Position numbers and translations under genes: made by a program
Part shown: one piece after another, positions 1-8,288 of the stretch
Layout: each line of letters begins with the position of its first letter
Position numbering within the stretch: position 1 is the first letter of the stretch
The notes under the pieces: model-generated
What the model was told of the DNA's origin: nothing
Seen by the model: only the letters and a program-made list of their open reading frames with translations
Databases searched by the model: none
Assembly (NCBI GenBank): GCA_964564625.1
Contig: CAZMBE010000002.1
Location: 62,001 to 126,000, forward strand
Direction of reading: 5' to 3'
DNA length: 64,000 bases
Source of the DNA: UBA2185 sp964564625
GTDB lineage: Bacteria; Desulfobacterota; Syntrophia; Syntrophales; UBA2185

Positions 1-651
1 ATCATGGACGCTGAGATCGTCCATGCGGAACGCCCGGTGACAGATGTCCTGCTCCATTTTATGAAAGATTCCCGCCTCTGCGCCTTCTTCAAGAAGGGAC
101 TTGATCTCCTCTTCGGAAACATCGGAGACGGGCTTTTTGATGCCCAGGATCCTGATTACGACCCCCGAAGACGCATCTAGGATGCGGACAAAGGGGTACA
201 CAACAATGGAGACGTAATACACTGGCATGGCAATCAGGACGGCGATGCGTTCCGGATGCTGCAAGGCAAGACGCTTGGGTACGAGCTCGCCGATGATGAG
301 CGTAAAATAAGTGATGCCGATGACGACCACTGCGAGGCTGAGGGTGTAGCTGTAAGGCTTCAGCAGGGAATAGGCATCAAAGACGTGCTGAAGATCCTTG
401 GCAATGGTCGCACCACCATAAACGCCCGCCAGAATTCCGATCAGGGTGATCGATATCTGAATGGTAGAAAGGAAATTTCCTGGATCCTGGGCAAGCTCCA
501 GCGCCTTCTGCGCTTTCCGGCTTCCCCCCTCAGCCATTACCTTCAGTTTCGATTTCCGCGAGGAAACAATAGCGATTTCTGCCATTGCAAAAGTGCCGTT
601 CGCGATAATCAGTAATAAAATAACGATCATCTCGCCGGGGATATCAAGCAT
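1..651 (-). CDS. CNNM/hemolysin-family (DUF21) membrane protein, partial
   Basis: Reading frame open at the left window edge; 217 residues are visible, so the C-terminal part lies outside. The N-terminus begins MLDIPGEMIVILLLIIANG and continues with AEIAIVSSRKSKL, TIQISITLIGILAGVYGG and LIIGELVPKRLAL, the pattern of the DUF21/CNNM transmembrane domain of HlyC/CorC-type proteins. The visible end (SDVSEEEIKSLLEEG) is the usual entry into the CBS pair. Family members are inner-membrane proteins linked to Mg2+/Co2+ transport or resistance; substrate here is unknown. The start is uncertain: ATG at 651 has no good Shine-Dalgarno, and the frame stays open past a TTG at 714. Confidence 0.85.
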   Translation of the reverse strand, partial: MLDIPGEMIVILLLIIANGTFAMAEIAIVSSRKSKLKVMAEGGSRKAQKALELAQDPGNFLSTIQISITLIGILAGVYGGATIAKDLQHVFDAYSLLKPYSYTLSLAVVVIGITYFTLIIGELVPKRLALQHPERIAVLIAMPVYYVSIVVYPFVRILDASSGVVIRILGIKKPVSDVSEEEIKSLLEEGAEAGIFHKMEQDICHRAFRMDDLSVHD

Positions 652-1405
652 GTCGGATGTAATAGGTTGGGCCTTTAGACCCTCATCCTCTCCTTTTCGA
701 AAGTCGTCCAGCAATTGACCGGAAAGCCATGCCTTGCCGGACACAGCAGAAAGCCTCACACATGGATAGTATATAACCGGAAGCTGTATTTTTGTCAAAC
801 ATATCCCATGATTAAATGCAGAACAGGTATTTTTTTATTTCTTCCATACTTACATCTGAAAGCTCTCCGATTATCCATGCAGAGGGACATCAGAGAATCC
901 TAGCCATGCCGTTTGAGGTAAATATTTATTTGGCTTATCAGCGAAATCGGATACGGCAATTCGAATAAGCGTCATTCTGTTGTGGAGTTGTAGAATGACG
1001 CTTATTCGTAATATACCTTTCTTATAAAATCTGGGAACTATTTAGTGCAGGGAGGAGCAGTCAGAATCTACATTAACGTAAGATAGGCTGTCAGGCAGTA
1101 GCATATTCATCCGGTATTAAATAGAATGTTCAGGTGATCCAGCATCAACACTTGTATTTGAAGCCTGAATAATCAATCATCGATTTTGTCCATCTCTGTG
1201 ATTGAGACGAGTTTTTAAATATCCCCTCCTGCTTTATCCGGGAGAATATATGCAACAATCGCAGCACTGTGATAAATTTGTGATAGAATGAACGGTAAAA
1301 GACAGGAATAGATAGAAATCATTTTCACATGTGTTTCTAATGCTTACGGAAAATCTGACCGGATATCAAGGGCTTAAAAAATAGCAAATTGTGGGCCGAA
1401 TAAAA
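652..1405. other. Gene-poor stretch
   Basis: No convincing gene on either strand. It holds a 17-bp perfect inverted repeat at 962-1008 and ends at the tRNA-Leu 3' half at 1406. AT-rich sequence with short frames only. If the tRNA fragment is a displaced attachment site, this is the inner edge of a former integrated element. Confidence 0.6.
962..1008. repeat. 17-bp perfect inverted repeat (hairpin)
   Basis: Left arm 962-978 (CGAATAAGCGTCATTCT) is exactly complementary to 992-1008, with a 13-nt loop. There is no T-run on either side, so it is not a canonical intrinsic terminator. It could be a repetitive palindrome or a trace of a mobile element. Confidence 0.8.
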
Positions 1406-1461
1406 CTCAAAATTCCCCCAACCGCAAGGTCATCCCGGTTCGACCCTGGGCTCCGGCACCA
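1406..1461 (+). mobile_element. 3' half of tRNA-Leu(CAA): probable displaced attachment site
   Basis: The segment reads as anticodon loop CTCAAAA (1406-1412, anticodon CAA), 3' anticodon stem TTCCC, long class II variable arm (ACC-GCAA-GGT, 1421-1430), T arm (CCCGG/TTCGACC/CTGGG, 1434-1450), acceptor strand CTCCGGC, discriminator A and encoded CCA (1459-1461). The matching 5' half (D arm, 5' anticodon stem, GCCGGAG acceptor strand) is absent. A break in the anticodon loop is where many tyrosine integrases cross over, so this is best read as an att duplicate left when an element entered a tRNA-Leu gene. By that logic the element, and the restored tRNA, would lie to the left. Confidence 0.7.
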
Positions 1462-1498
1462 AAAAATAAGGGGTCAGCTGTTACCGACTAACCCCTTA
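1461..1498 (-). terminator. Intrinsic terminator of the thioesterase gene
   Basis: An 8-bp perfect stem, TAAGGGGT (1467-1474) with ACCCCTTA (1491-1498). Read on the minus strand it is followed directly by six T (A run at 1461-1466). It lies about 37 nt past the stop of the leftward thioesterase gene. Confidence 0.7.
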
Positions 1499-1534
1499 AG
1501 CCCTTATAAACATCTTTTTTTCTATTCTGCTAAT

Positions 1535-1957
1535 TTATTTTTTCCCCATTTTCTTGGCTAATGCAGCATTAAATTTCTCGGCATTTATGACAAAGCGTTC
1601 GTGTGTGGCCTGGGATATTTTTTCCGCGTCATCAAATGCTTCCAGAGAGAACGTCAATTTCCGTCCCTCTACTTTTTCCAGTTTTCCCTTTACGGTGATG
1701 GTCATTCCCTCCGGAGTTGCCGCGGTATGTGTCATATTCATGCCGATGCCCACCGTCTGTTCGTTTGGCCAATCAAGATGAGGGTTAAGCGCTTTGATAC
1801 AGGAAAATTCATAGAGTCCGAGGAGGAATCCTGTAGCAAGGACCTTGGGCATAACGAGCCCCTCCCCGAATTCCGGGTAAAGAAACGGTACGGTCTTGTT
1901 TTCTGGAACCTTGAATGTAAATTCAACAGTCAGTCCGGGCTGTAAAGAATCTTTCAT
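1535..1957 (-). CDS. FlK-like hotdog thioesterase
   Basis: A 140-residue protein with the full pattern of the fluoroacetyl-CoA thioesterase (FlK) family: start MKDSLQPGLT, then VPENKTVPFLYPEF, MPKVLATGFLLGLYE, NPHLDWPNEQTVG and MTHTAATPEG. T42, E50 and H77 match the Thr/Glu/His catalytic set of FlK (Thr42, Glu50, His76). It should hydrolyse a small acyl-CoA; fluoroacetyl-CoA itself is unlikely and the natural substrate is unknown. ATG at 1957 has a good ribosome site (GGAGGT, 7 nt upstream). It is monocistronic, with its own terminator, and sits directly beside the tRNA-Leu fragment. Confidence 0.85.
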   Translation of the reverse strand: MKDSLQPGLTVEFTFKVPENKTVPFLYPEFGEGLVMPKVLATGFLLGLYEFSCIKALNPHLDWPNEQTVGIGMNMTHTAATPEGMTITVKGKLEKVEGRKLTFSLEAFDDAEKISQATHERFVINAEKFNAALAKKMGKK

Positions 1958-2207
1958 AGAATACCTCCATTATGAAGTTTTTAACTGCGTCTGTCGCAAT
2001 AAACCGAAATTTTTACAATAAGTCAAATATAAAAAATCACATCGGTAACATTTTGTCCTTCTTCTTTTTAGTTGCAAAGGGTTCGAGGAATCAAGGGGGA
2101 AAGGATTCGAGTGAATGAGGAACGGATAAAATGGCGGAAGACTCACTGAAAATATGATACATAATGAGAGTAGGTTTTCTTTACCGACTACAAAACAGGG
2201 AATCTCC

Positions 2208-2465
2208 ATGGATGATCATACGGCATTGAGTCAGCTCGAGGGATTGGCGCATGCGCTTGGGATACAAGTACGATACGAAAAAATCATAGAAGACGAAATG
2301 TCAAGCGCGGGTGGCCTCTGCCGCATTAAAGGAGAATGGGTGATCATCATAAATTCCGGCGCAACAATTAATGAAAAAATTCAAACATTGGCAAAGTCCT
2401 TGAAGAGTTTTGATCTCACTACTATCTATGTGAGACCGGCGTTGAGAGAATTATTGGAACAATAG
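2208..2465 (+). CDS. Conserved small hypothetical protein
   Basis: 85 residues from the internal ATG at 2208 (MDDHTALSQLEGLAHALG). An ATG 54 nt upstream (2154) is in frame, but its extra 18 residues look unstructured. The body (VRYEKIIEDEMSSAGGLCRIKG, then IIINSGATINEKIQTLAKSL and RPALRELLEQ) resembles a short uncharacterised family I recall from Geobacter and other deltaproteobacteria, where a GGLC/KGE segment and a final LRELL are conserved. No domain name or function can be given. Soluble, no signal peptide. Confidence 0.7.
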   Translation: MDDHTALSQLEGLAHALGIQVRYEKIIEDEMSSAGGLCRIKGEWVIIINSGATINEKIQTLAKSLKSFDLTTIYVRPALRELLEQ

Positions 2466-2560
2466 GGTGCAGCACTATGGTATTGTGGTTCAACAAGATG
2501 GTTCAAGGCGCAAGGTTAAAATTCAGGGGTGGGTTACAATCAGGGGAGTAACGTAGTCAA

Positions 2561-3388
2561 TTACCGGGGATGACATATATCTTCATAGAGTTTCTCTTCA
2601 AATGATCCAGGATAAATATGGTACCACTGCGAATCGGGGGATATATTTGAGCTTAGAAGCGTATCTCTTTTGTCAAAATAATATGTAACAACAACCCTTG
2701 CCATTTTCAGGCCGCATTCCACATCATACAGCGCGTGCTTATGGTGCCAATTTTTCACAGGCTGATTGGTTTTGTGTGTTTCGAATACGGTTCTTTCAGG
2801 CGGGGGTATTTTTTTCGGGGTCACTGGTTTTTCTGCGGAGGTCTTCTGATTTTCTTTGTCACGGATTTCCAATAGGGACGATGTATTTACGGATGCCTTT
2901 TGGTTGTTTCCGTTTTCCAGAGACCGCAGTGTTTTGAGACGTCTTGCCTTCAGTCTTTTTTTAATTTCACTTTTCGGGGCGTATTCATTTCTTATGATTG
3001 GAGAACCATGTATGAGGGTTGGAGATGAATTCTCCCCACTCATCGTATGAATCTGTCCTGTGTCCTTAGTAAGGTCCGATAATGCATTTTCCCCGAGTGC
3101 CGCCCCGGTCTTTCCTGCGTCCACTTTGAGGTTGGATGAGTTTCCTCCAGCCTTCTTCCAGGTTCGTCCCGTATCCATTTTGGGAGTGGGCGAGGAAGTG
3201 CCTCCGATCTTGGCCCAGACCTGGCCTGTATCCATGGAAGGATACCGGATAGATTGCCTGTCGTATGTGTGGGTTGCTTGATCGGCACACAGAAAAGGGG
3301 GGACAAGGAATATGCCGGTTATTATACAGAGGATTAAGTTCCGGATTCCTGAATGTAATAGTTTTGTTCTAAGCAGTATTTTTATCAT
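2561..3388 (-). CDS. Secreted repeat protein with surface-adhesin-E-like C-terminus
   Basis: About 275 residues from ATG 3388; the frame extends to a TTG at 3430, and neither start has a clear ribosome site. A hydrophobic export signal (NLILCIITGIFLVPPFLCA) is followed by four imperfect 18-19-residue tandem repeats: MDTGQVWAKIGG, MDTGRTWKKAGG, VDAGKTGAALGE, KDTGQIHTMSGE. Then comes a basic, Pro/Lys-rich linker and a C-terminal region (ALYDVECGLKMARVV, PDSQWYHIYPGS, EKLYEDIC) with the layout of the surface-adhesin protein E family (paired Cys, D-S-x-W). Likely periplasmic or surface exposed. Function unknown. Confidence 0.65.
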   Translation of the reverse strand: MIKILLRTKLLHSGIRNLILCIITGIFLVPPFLCADQATHTYDRQSIRYPSMDTGQVWAKIGGTSSPTPKMDTGRTWKKAGGNSSNLKVDAGKTGAALGENALSDLTKDTGQIHTMSGENSSPTLIHGSPIIRNEYAPKSEIKKRLKARRLKTLRSLENGNNQKASVNTSSLLEIRDKENQKTSAEKPVTPKKIPPPERTVFETHKTNQPVKNWHHKHALYDVECGLKMARVVVTYYFDKRDTLLSSNISPDSQWYHIYPGSFEEKLYEDICHPR

Positions 3389-3887
3389 TTTTAATAATTT
3401 TGGACAGTTTTTAACACTATTGAAGTCCAAAAATGATCTTGCTTCGCGTTATACTGTTTCAGTGATGGCAAGAATCTCTTACAAAAAAGTTTGTACTTCA
3501 TATATCGGGAATATTTTTGTATAACTTTAATAACTGCTCCGTCTTTGGTAATTATTTTAAATCAAAGGTTCACCTTTCACGCTTTCATCTTCACGCTCAC
3601 ATATGACTTTGGTGTCAGCCCCTTCCGGCATTTTCCCTCTCCGGGTTCCTTTTTTAAAGGTGGATTTATTATCGAGATCCTGCTAATAAAAAACATCAAT
3701 TATAAATCCTCAACAATTCAACCCTGCGTGAGGTTGTCATGGATTGATAATAACCCCGGGTCTCAAAAAAAGAGAGAAGGGGTTTTTTTATGAAGATAAA
3801 ACAGCAAAAGTTCTGGATCTGCCGCCAGGTGCAAGGCGTGATAGTTACAGGGGCAATATAACTGGGGATTAGCGGGGTAGAAAAAAC
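3389..3887. other. Intergenic stretch with an orphan terminator
   Basis: No gene is seen. It contains a small CAACC/GGTTG hairpin near 3718-3736 and, just after it, a terminator-like structure at 3752-3789 that no recognised rightward gene needs. A short non-coding transcript is possible but unproven. Confidence 0.5.
3752..3789 (+). terminator. Orphan intrinsic terminator
   Basis: AACCCC (3752-3757) pairs with GGGGTT at the 3' side, with an inner TCTC/GAGA stem and a seven-A loop, followed by a run of seven T. It points right, but no rightward gene is recognised upstream, since the nearest gene runs left. Confidence 0.6.
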
Positions 3888-4130
3888 ATGTTTACGTTAA
3901 AACCGTGCGTGGGATGCGGCTATTGCTGTATAACAGCAAGATGCTCAATTGGATTATTCCTCTATGGAAAACAAGGAAAATGCCCTGCACTGGTATGGAA
4001 TGGAAACAGATATCTTTGTGAGTTAGTTGATCTATACAGAAGCGCTCTGGATATTGGCAAGGGATGCTGCGCTCCTTTGAACACATGGAGAGAAAAAGTG
4101 AGAGAAAGGAAGGAGGTATTTAATCAATGA
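3888..4130 (+). CDS. Small Cys-rich (YkgJ-like) putative metal-binding protein
   Basis: 80 residues beginning MFTLKPCVGCGYCC, with further Cys in TARC, GKCPAL, YLCELV and GKGCCAP. The CxxCxxCC start followed by a CP motif is typical of YkgJ-type zinc/iron-chelating proteins, here in a short version. It would bind a metal or Fe-S centre; function unknown. Ribosome site is weak. Codons and layout look genuine. Confidence 0.7.
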   Translation: MFTLKPCVGCGYCCITARCSIGLFLYGKQGKCPALVWNGNRYLCELVDLYRSALDIGKGCCAPLNTWREKVRERKEVFNQ

Positions 4131-4202
4131 ACGAATGACCACTGTGTCGGCTTTCAAGTATCCATTTTCTTTCCGTTATTCATAGCCAAATTGTTCGTTA
4201 AT

Positions 4203-4895
4203 ATGAAAAAGATTTTATGTTTTGCCCATCGTGGTGCGTCGGGTCATGAGCCAGAAAATACTCTTTCTGCGATAGAAAAAGCCATTGTTCTCGGCGCGGA
4301 CTGGATTGAGATCGATGTGTACGCTGTGGAGGGAGAACTCATTGTCATTCACGATGAGCGCCTCGATCGCACGACAAACGGATCCGGCTTAGTGATAGAT
4401 GCCCCGTTGGAATATTTACGATCCCTCGACGCAGGCAATGGACAGCGCATCCCTTTCCTCCGCGAGGTCTTCGATTGTGTTGATCGCAGAGCAGGAGTAA
4501 ACGTCGAACTGAAAGGTCATGGAACAGCCGGTTTGACGGTTTCCCTCATGAATGAGTATATACATGAAAAGAGATGGCGCAACGACCAGTGTATCGTATC
4601 CTCATTTCATCGCCGTGAATTGGCAAGAGTGACGAAGCTCAATCCTCGCATAAGGATCGGCATTGTTATAGGTGGGTTACGCCGGCAATATCAAAAATTC
4701 GTCGCACGATTTGCCACGCATTCTGTGCACCCTCCCATTGAACTTGTGAATGCAGAATTTGTGCGAGACGCGCATGAGCGTGGTCTCAAAGTGTATGTCT
4801 ACACGGTGAATCAATCTGATGACATTGCGCGATTGACTGCCATGGGCGTTGACGGGATATTTACCGATTTTCCTGAACTCGTGAGCACGCGGTAA
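4203..4895 (+). CDS. Glycerophosphodiester phosphodiesterase
   Basis: 230 residues with the GDPD TIM-barrel motifs in order: AHRGASGHEPENTL (catalytic His and metal-binding Glu), GADWIEIDV, VIHDERLDRTTNGSG (second catalytic His), VNVELKG, and the C-terminal VYTVNQSDDIARLTAMGVDGIFTDFPEL. It should hydrolyse glycerophosphodiesters to glycerol-3-phosphate and an alcohol. No signal peptide, so cytoplasmic (UgpQ-like). The frame opens at a TTG (4191), but ATG 4203 gives the usual family start; no good ribosome site is visible. Monocistronic. Confidence 0.9.
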   Translation: MKKILCFAHRGASGHEPENTLSAIEKAIVLGADWIEIDVYAVEGELIVIHDERLDRTTNGSGLVIDAPLEYLRSLDAGNGQRIPFLREVFDCVDRRAGVNVELKGHGTAGLTVSLMNEYIHEKRWRNDQCIVSSFHRRELARVTKLNPRIRIGIVIGGLRRQYQKFVARFATHSVHPPIELVNAEFVRDAHERGLKVYVYTVNQSDDIARLTAMGVDGIFTDFPELVSTR

Positions 4896-5087
4896 GATTT
4901 CTTAATGTTACCCATTCGCTCGATTACTCCGCTTTAAGCGAATGTGTTTGCGCTTGCTTTTGGATTTATATATAAATTCTTATATGCTGTAGTGACTATG
5001 ACACTTTCATCTTTGAGACAGGTTTGGTAATGATGTTACCGTCAGATTACACCTTGACCATATGAGACATTTCGGGAGGAAAAAGTG

Positions 5088-5711
5088 ATGGGACGGCAAA
5101 ATCGCAACCCCGTATATCTGCAAGGCGGTGACGCCCTGTCGGTGACGGATGTACAAAATGATTTTCTCCCGGGAGGAGCCCTTGGTGTTCTTGAGGGAGA
5201 CAAAATTATACCTCCCCTGAATCGTGCGATAGCGATGTTCAACAAGTCCAGCCTTCCGATTTTTTTCTCCCGGGACTGGCATCCCTCCGACCACTGTTCG
5301 TTTAAAGATCAGGGGGGGCTATGGCCTCCCCATTGCGTGCAAAACACATTAGGCGCTGAGTTTTCCGCCGAACTGCACATTCCAGAAGGATCCATCATTG
5401 TATCCAAAGGCACTGAGAAAGAGAGTGAGCAGTACTCCACATGGGAGGGACGTGACGCGGAAGGCAATACAGAGAGCGTTCTTATGAAAAAGTGGGGGAT
5501 CAGGAGGATATTTATTGCCGGTCTGGCTACGGACTACTGTGTCCTCAATTCTGTAAAGGATGCTCTTGGCGAGGGGTATGAAGTGTATGTGGCAACCGAT
5601 GCAATCCGCGCGGTGGATGTTCATCCCGGTGACGGCAAAAAGGCGCTTGACGAAATGATCCTGGCAGGGGCAGAAATGATTACCACTGATCTGATTCGAG
5701 AGAAAAAATGA
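5088..5711 (+). CDS. pncA: Nicotinamidase (isochorismatase superfamily)
   Basis: 207 residues. Nicotinamide to nicotinate plus ammonia, first step of the Preiss-Handler salvage route. The catalytic triad is present: D21 (TDVQNDF), K107 (SKGTEK) and C151 (LATDYCV). Metal ligands D63, H65, H69 (SRDWHPSDH) and H82 are present too. ATG 5088 has GGGAGG nine nt upstream; a GTG directly before it is less likely. The stop overlaps the pncB start by 4 nt (ATGA), so the two genes are translationally coupled and feed the same pathway. Confidence 0.93.
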   Translation: MGRQNRNPVYLQGGDALSVTDVQNDFLPGGALGVLEGDKIIPPLNRAIAMFNKSSLPIFFSRDWHPSDHCSFKDQGGLWPPHCVQNTLGAEFSAELHIPEGSIIVSKGTEKESEQYSTWEGRDAEGNTESVLMKKWGIRRIFIAGLATDYCVLNSVKDALGEGYEVYVATDAIRAVDVHPGDGKKALDEMILAGAEMITTDLIREKK

Positions 5712-7036
5712 ACCTGTTAACCAATCCGCTTTTGACCGACCTTTACCAGTTAACCATGCTGCAGGGGTATGTGGATAAGGGTATGCACGAAGAGGCGGTC
5801 TTTGAGTTTTACGTCCGGAGCCTTCCTGGTACTCGTGGATTCCTCCTGGCAGCCGGTCTTGAAACACTGCTCACGTTCCTTGAAGGAATGCGATTTTCGG
5901 AAGAGGAACTGAAATATCTCGCCGGTACGGGCAGATTTTCCCAAAACCTTTTGGACTATCTTGCAAAATTTCGCTTTCACGGTGATGTATTTGCCATACC
6001 GGAGGGGACTGTTTTTTTTGAAAATGAGCCGATAATCCGTGTTGTTGCCCCTCTGCCGGAGGCGCAGCTCGTTGAGACCCGCCTTATTAATATCCTGCAT
6101 TTTGAGATACTTATCGCCAGCAAAGCTGCCCGCTGCGTTTTAGCCGCGAATGACAGGGCAGTTCTGGTTGACTTCGGGCTTCGGCGGGCGCACGGAGCTG
6201 AGGCAGGCCTGTTGGCAGCTCGCGCCACGTACATAGCCGGGTTTTCAAGTACATCGACAGTTCTGGCGGAGCCTCTTTTCGGGATACCGATTTCCGGAAC
6301 AATGGCCCATTCCTATATTGAGGCTCATGAGGATGAATTGGACGCGTTTCTCAATTTTGCCTACGCAAATCCGGAGAATACGACCCTTCTTATCGATACG
6401 TATGATGTCTATGGAGGTGCAAGAAAGGCAGTTGAGGCGGCAATAAGACTGAAGGAAAGGGGAATCAAGGTTCGCGCGGTTCGCCTCGATAGCGGTGATT
6501 TGCTCACTTTGTCGAGAGATGTACGCCAGATCCTTGATCGCGGCGGGTTTAAGGATATGCGGATCTTCGCGAGCGGCAATCTCGACGAGTACATCATCCA
6601 ACAACTGGTATCTCAAGAAGCGCCGATTGACGGATTCGGCGTGGGTACAAAGCTGGATACCTCGGAGGATTCACCGTACCTTGAATGCGCCTATAAGCTT
6701 ATGGAGTACGCCGGCCGGCCCCGGTTCAAAAAGTCCCAAGGGAAAGCCACCGTTCCGGGACGTAAACAGGTATTCCGGCAGCTTGAAGGCCAGACAATGG
6801 TGGGGGACATCATTACCGTGGAAGGGGATGAAGCAGGGGGTATCCCGCTTCTCACAAAGGTGATGAGCGGTGGCCAACGGACTACCAGAAGCCAGGATTT
6901 AAAAGACATCGCATCGTATGCCAGGTCTCAGTTGCAATCCCTGCCTGTTCATTTCCGGGAATTGAAAACAAAACCGCCGTATCCCGTAAAAATCTCCCCG
7001 GCGTTATCAAGCCTGAAAAAAGAAGTCGTGCGATAA
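5708..7036 (+). CDS. pncB: Nicotinate phosphoribosyltransferase
   Basis: 442 residues. Converts nicotinate and PRPP to nicotinate mononucleotide, using the product of PncA just upstream. Starts NPLLTDLYQLTMLQGY, then FEFYVRSLPGTRGFLLAAGLE, VDFGLRRAHGAEAG (active-site His region), AHSYIEAHEDE, RLDSGDLLTLSRDVR and FGVGTKLDTSEDSP (phosphate-binding), all as expected for the family. Four-nt overlap with pncA. The next NAD gene in the window, nadD (39832), is far away. Confidence 0.95.
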   Translation: MNLLTNPLLTDLYQLTMLQGYVDKGMHEEAVFEFYVRSLPGTRGFLLAAGLETLLTFLEGMRFSEEELKYLAGTGRFSQNLLDYLAKFRFHGDVFAIPEGTVFFENEPIIRVVAPLPEAQLVETRLINILHFEILIASKAARCVLAANDRAVLVDFGLRRAHGAEAGLLAARATYIAGFSSTSTVLAEPLFGIPISGTMAHSYIEAHEDELDAFLNFAYANPENTTLLIDTYDVYGGARKAVEAAIRLKERGIKVRAVRLDSGDLLTLSRDVRQILDRGGFKDMRIFASGNLDEYIIQQLVSQEAPIDGFGVGTKLDTSEDSPYLECAYKLMEYAGRPRFKKSQGKATVPGRKQVFRQLEGQTMVGDIITVEGDEAGGIPLLTKVMSGGQRTTRSQDLKDIASYARSQLQSLPVHFRELKTKPPYPVKISPALSSLKKEVVR

Positions 7037-7141
7037 AAGAACTGGCAACGATTGTGGTTTACGTCTGTTATGTCAGTTAATCTTTGAATCTCGCTCCGGG
7101 GTCTGATATAGTCACTGCCAAAAAAATAGCGTTGAAGCTCC

Positions 7142-7157
7142 CCGCAGCCGGCTGCGG
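7142..7157. repeat. 16-bp perfect GC-rich palindrome
   Basis: CCGCAG-CCGG-CTGCGG lies 106 nt after the pncB stop and 78 nt before yvcK. No T-run follows. It could serve as a rho-independent stop of the pncAB message or a protein site. Confidence 0.45.
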
Positions 7158-7234
7158 AAGGGAATCATGAATCGCATACGCGCACTGCGGATTTGTCCCT
7201 GAGAATACAGGATGAGAATGGAAGGTAACTTTAC

Positions 7235-8236
7235 GTGTGTACATCTGACATGGAAGACAAAAAGAAAAAGATCGTGACAATAGGCGGGGGAAGCGGGCAG
7301 TTTGCACTTCTTTCCGGATTAAGGGGTTTGAAGGGAATTGATATTACAGCTATCGTGTCAATGGTTGACAGCGGCGGAAGTACGGGAAGGTTGCGAGATG
7401 AACTGGGAACATTGCCGCCCGGTGATGTACTGAAGTGCGTCCTCGCTCTTTCTCCGCAACGCGATATCATCCGTACAATCTTACTGAAGAGGCTCACCGG
7501 AGACAGCCGCTTGAAAGGACATAATGCAGGCAATATGCTCCTTACTATGCTTGCTGAGTATACCCACAGCTTTGCCACGGGTGTAAAAGCCCTTACAGAA
7601 ATACTTGATGCCAGGGGAACGATTCTTCCGGTTACCGTGGATAAAGCAACACTCGTGGCTGAATTGACGGATGGAAGCCGCATATACGGACAGAAAGCGA
7701 TCGACATACCCCGAGGTTCTCAAAGAGAGAAAATTCGAGATATATATCTCGTACCGCATTATCATGATACAATTTCCGTGTATCCACCCGTTATTGGCGC
7801 GATCAAGTGCGCGGATCACATCATAATCGGCCCCGGTGATCTGTATACAAGCATTATCCCAAACCTTCTTGTTCCGCGCGTGAAAAACGCAATCCGCAAA
7901 GCGAAGGCAAGAGTGTTTTATATCGTCAACATTATGACAAAGTATGGTGAAACACAGAATTTTAAAGGATTTGACTTCGTCCGGAAAATTGAGGAACACA
8001 TTGGCCGAAGGGTTGATGGAATAATCTACAACTCTATGAAACCGGAGCCGAAGATTCTCGAACAATACAGGGAAGAAAAGGCGGAGTTTGTCGAAATCAA
8101 TGGGAATGGAAAGACGTGGAAAAATCGAACAATCTATGCGGCAGATTTATTAAGTGTGGCAGGCGGTATTGTTCGCCATGACTCGAAAAAGCTGGCATTG
8201 CTGATATCGGAGATAATATCATCACATGAGGATTAG
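7235..8236 (+). CDS. yvcK: YvcK/GlmR-family (CofD-like) protein
   Basis: 333 residues with a CofD-like Rossmann fold: VTIGGGSGQFALLSGLRG, MVDSGGSTGRLRDELGTLPPGD, GHNAGNMLL, IIIGPGDLYTSIIPNLLV. Members of the family bind UDP-GlcNAc and link carbon metabolism to peptidoglycan precursor supply (YvcK/GlmR in Bacillus), which fits the amino-sugar locus that starts less than 2 kb away. GTG 7235 is chosen because GGAAGG lies 9 nt upstream; ATG 7250 has no ribosome site. Convergent with pyrG. Confidence 0.88.
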   Translation: MCTSDMEDKKKKIVTIGGGSGQFALLSGLRGLKGIDITAIVSMVDSGGSTGRLRDELGTLPPGDVLKCVLALSPQRDIIRTILLKRLTGDSRLKGHNAGNMLLTMLAEYTHSFATGVKALTEILDARGTILPVTVDKATLVAELTDGSRIYGQKAIDIPRGSQREKIRDIYLVPHYHDTISVYPPVIGAIKCADHIIIGPGDLYTSIIPNLLVPRVKNAIRKAKARVFYIVNIMTKYGETQNFKGFDFVRKIEEHIGRRVDGIIYNSMKPEPKILEQYREEKAEFVEINGNGKTWKNRTIYAADLLSVAGGIVRHDSKKLALLISEIISSHED

Positions 8237-8288
8237 GTGTAATCCTGGCCTGTTCGATGAAAGCGGCACATACACGTGGTATCGATCC

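Noticed and set aside
3491..3793. 100-codon plus frame
   Set aside because: Low-complexity and hydrophobic by chance; no ribosome site, and it runs through the terminator.
8229..8246. AGGATTA/TAATCCT hairpin at the end of yvcK
   Set aside because: Short, contains the stop codon, no T-run; not convincing as a terminator.
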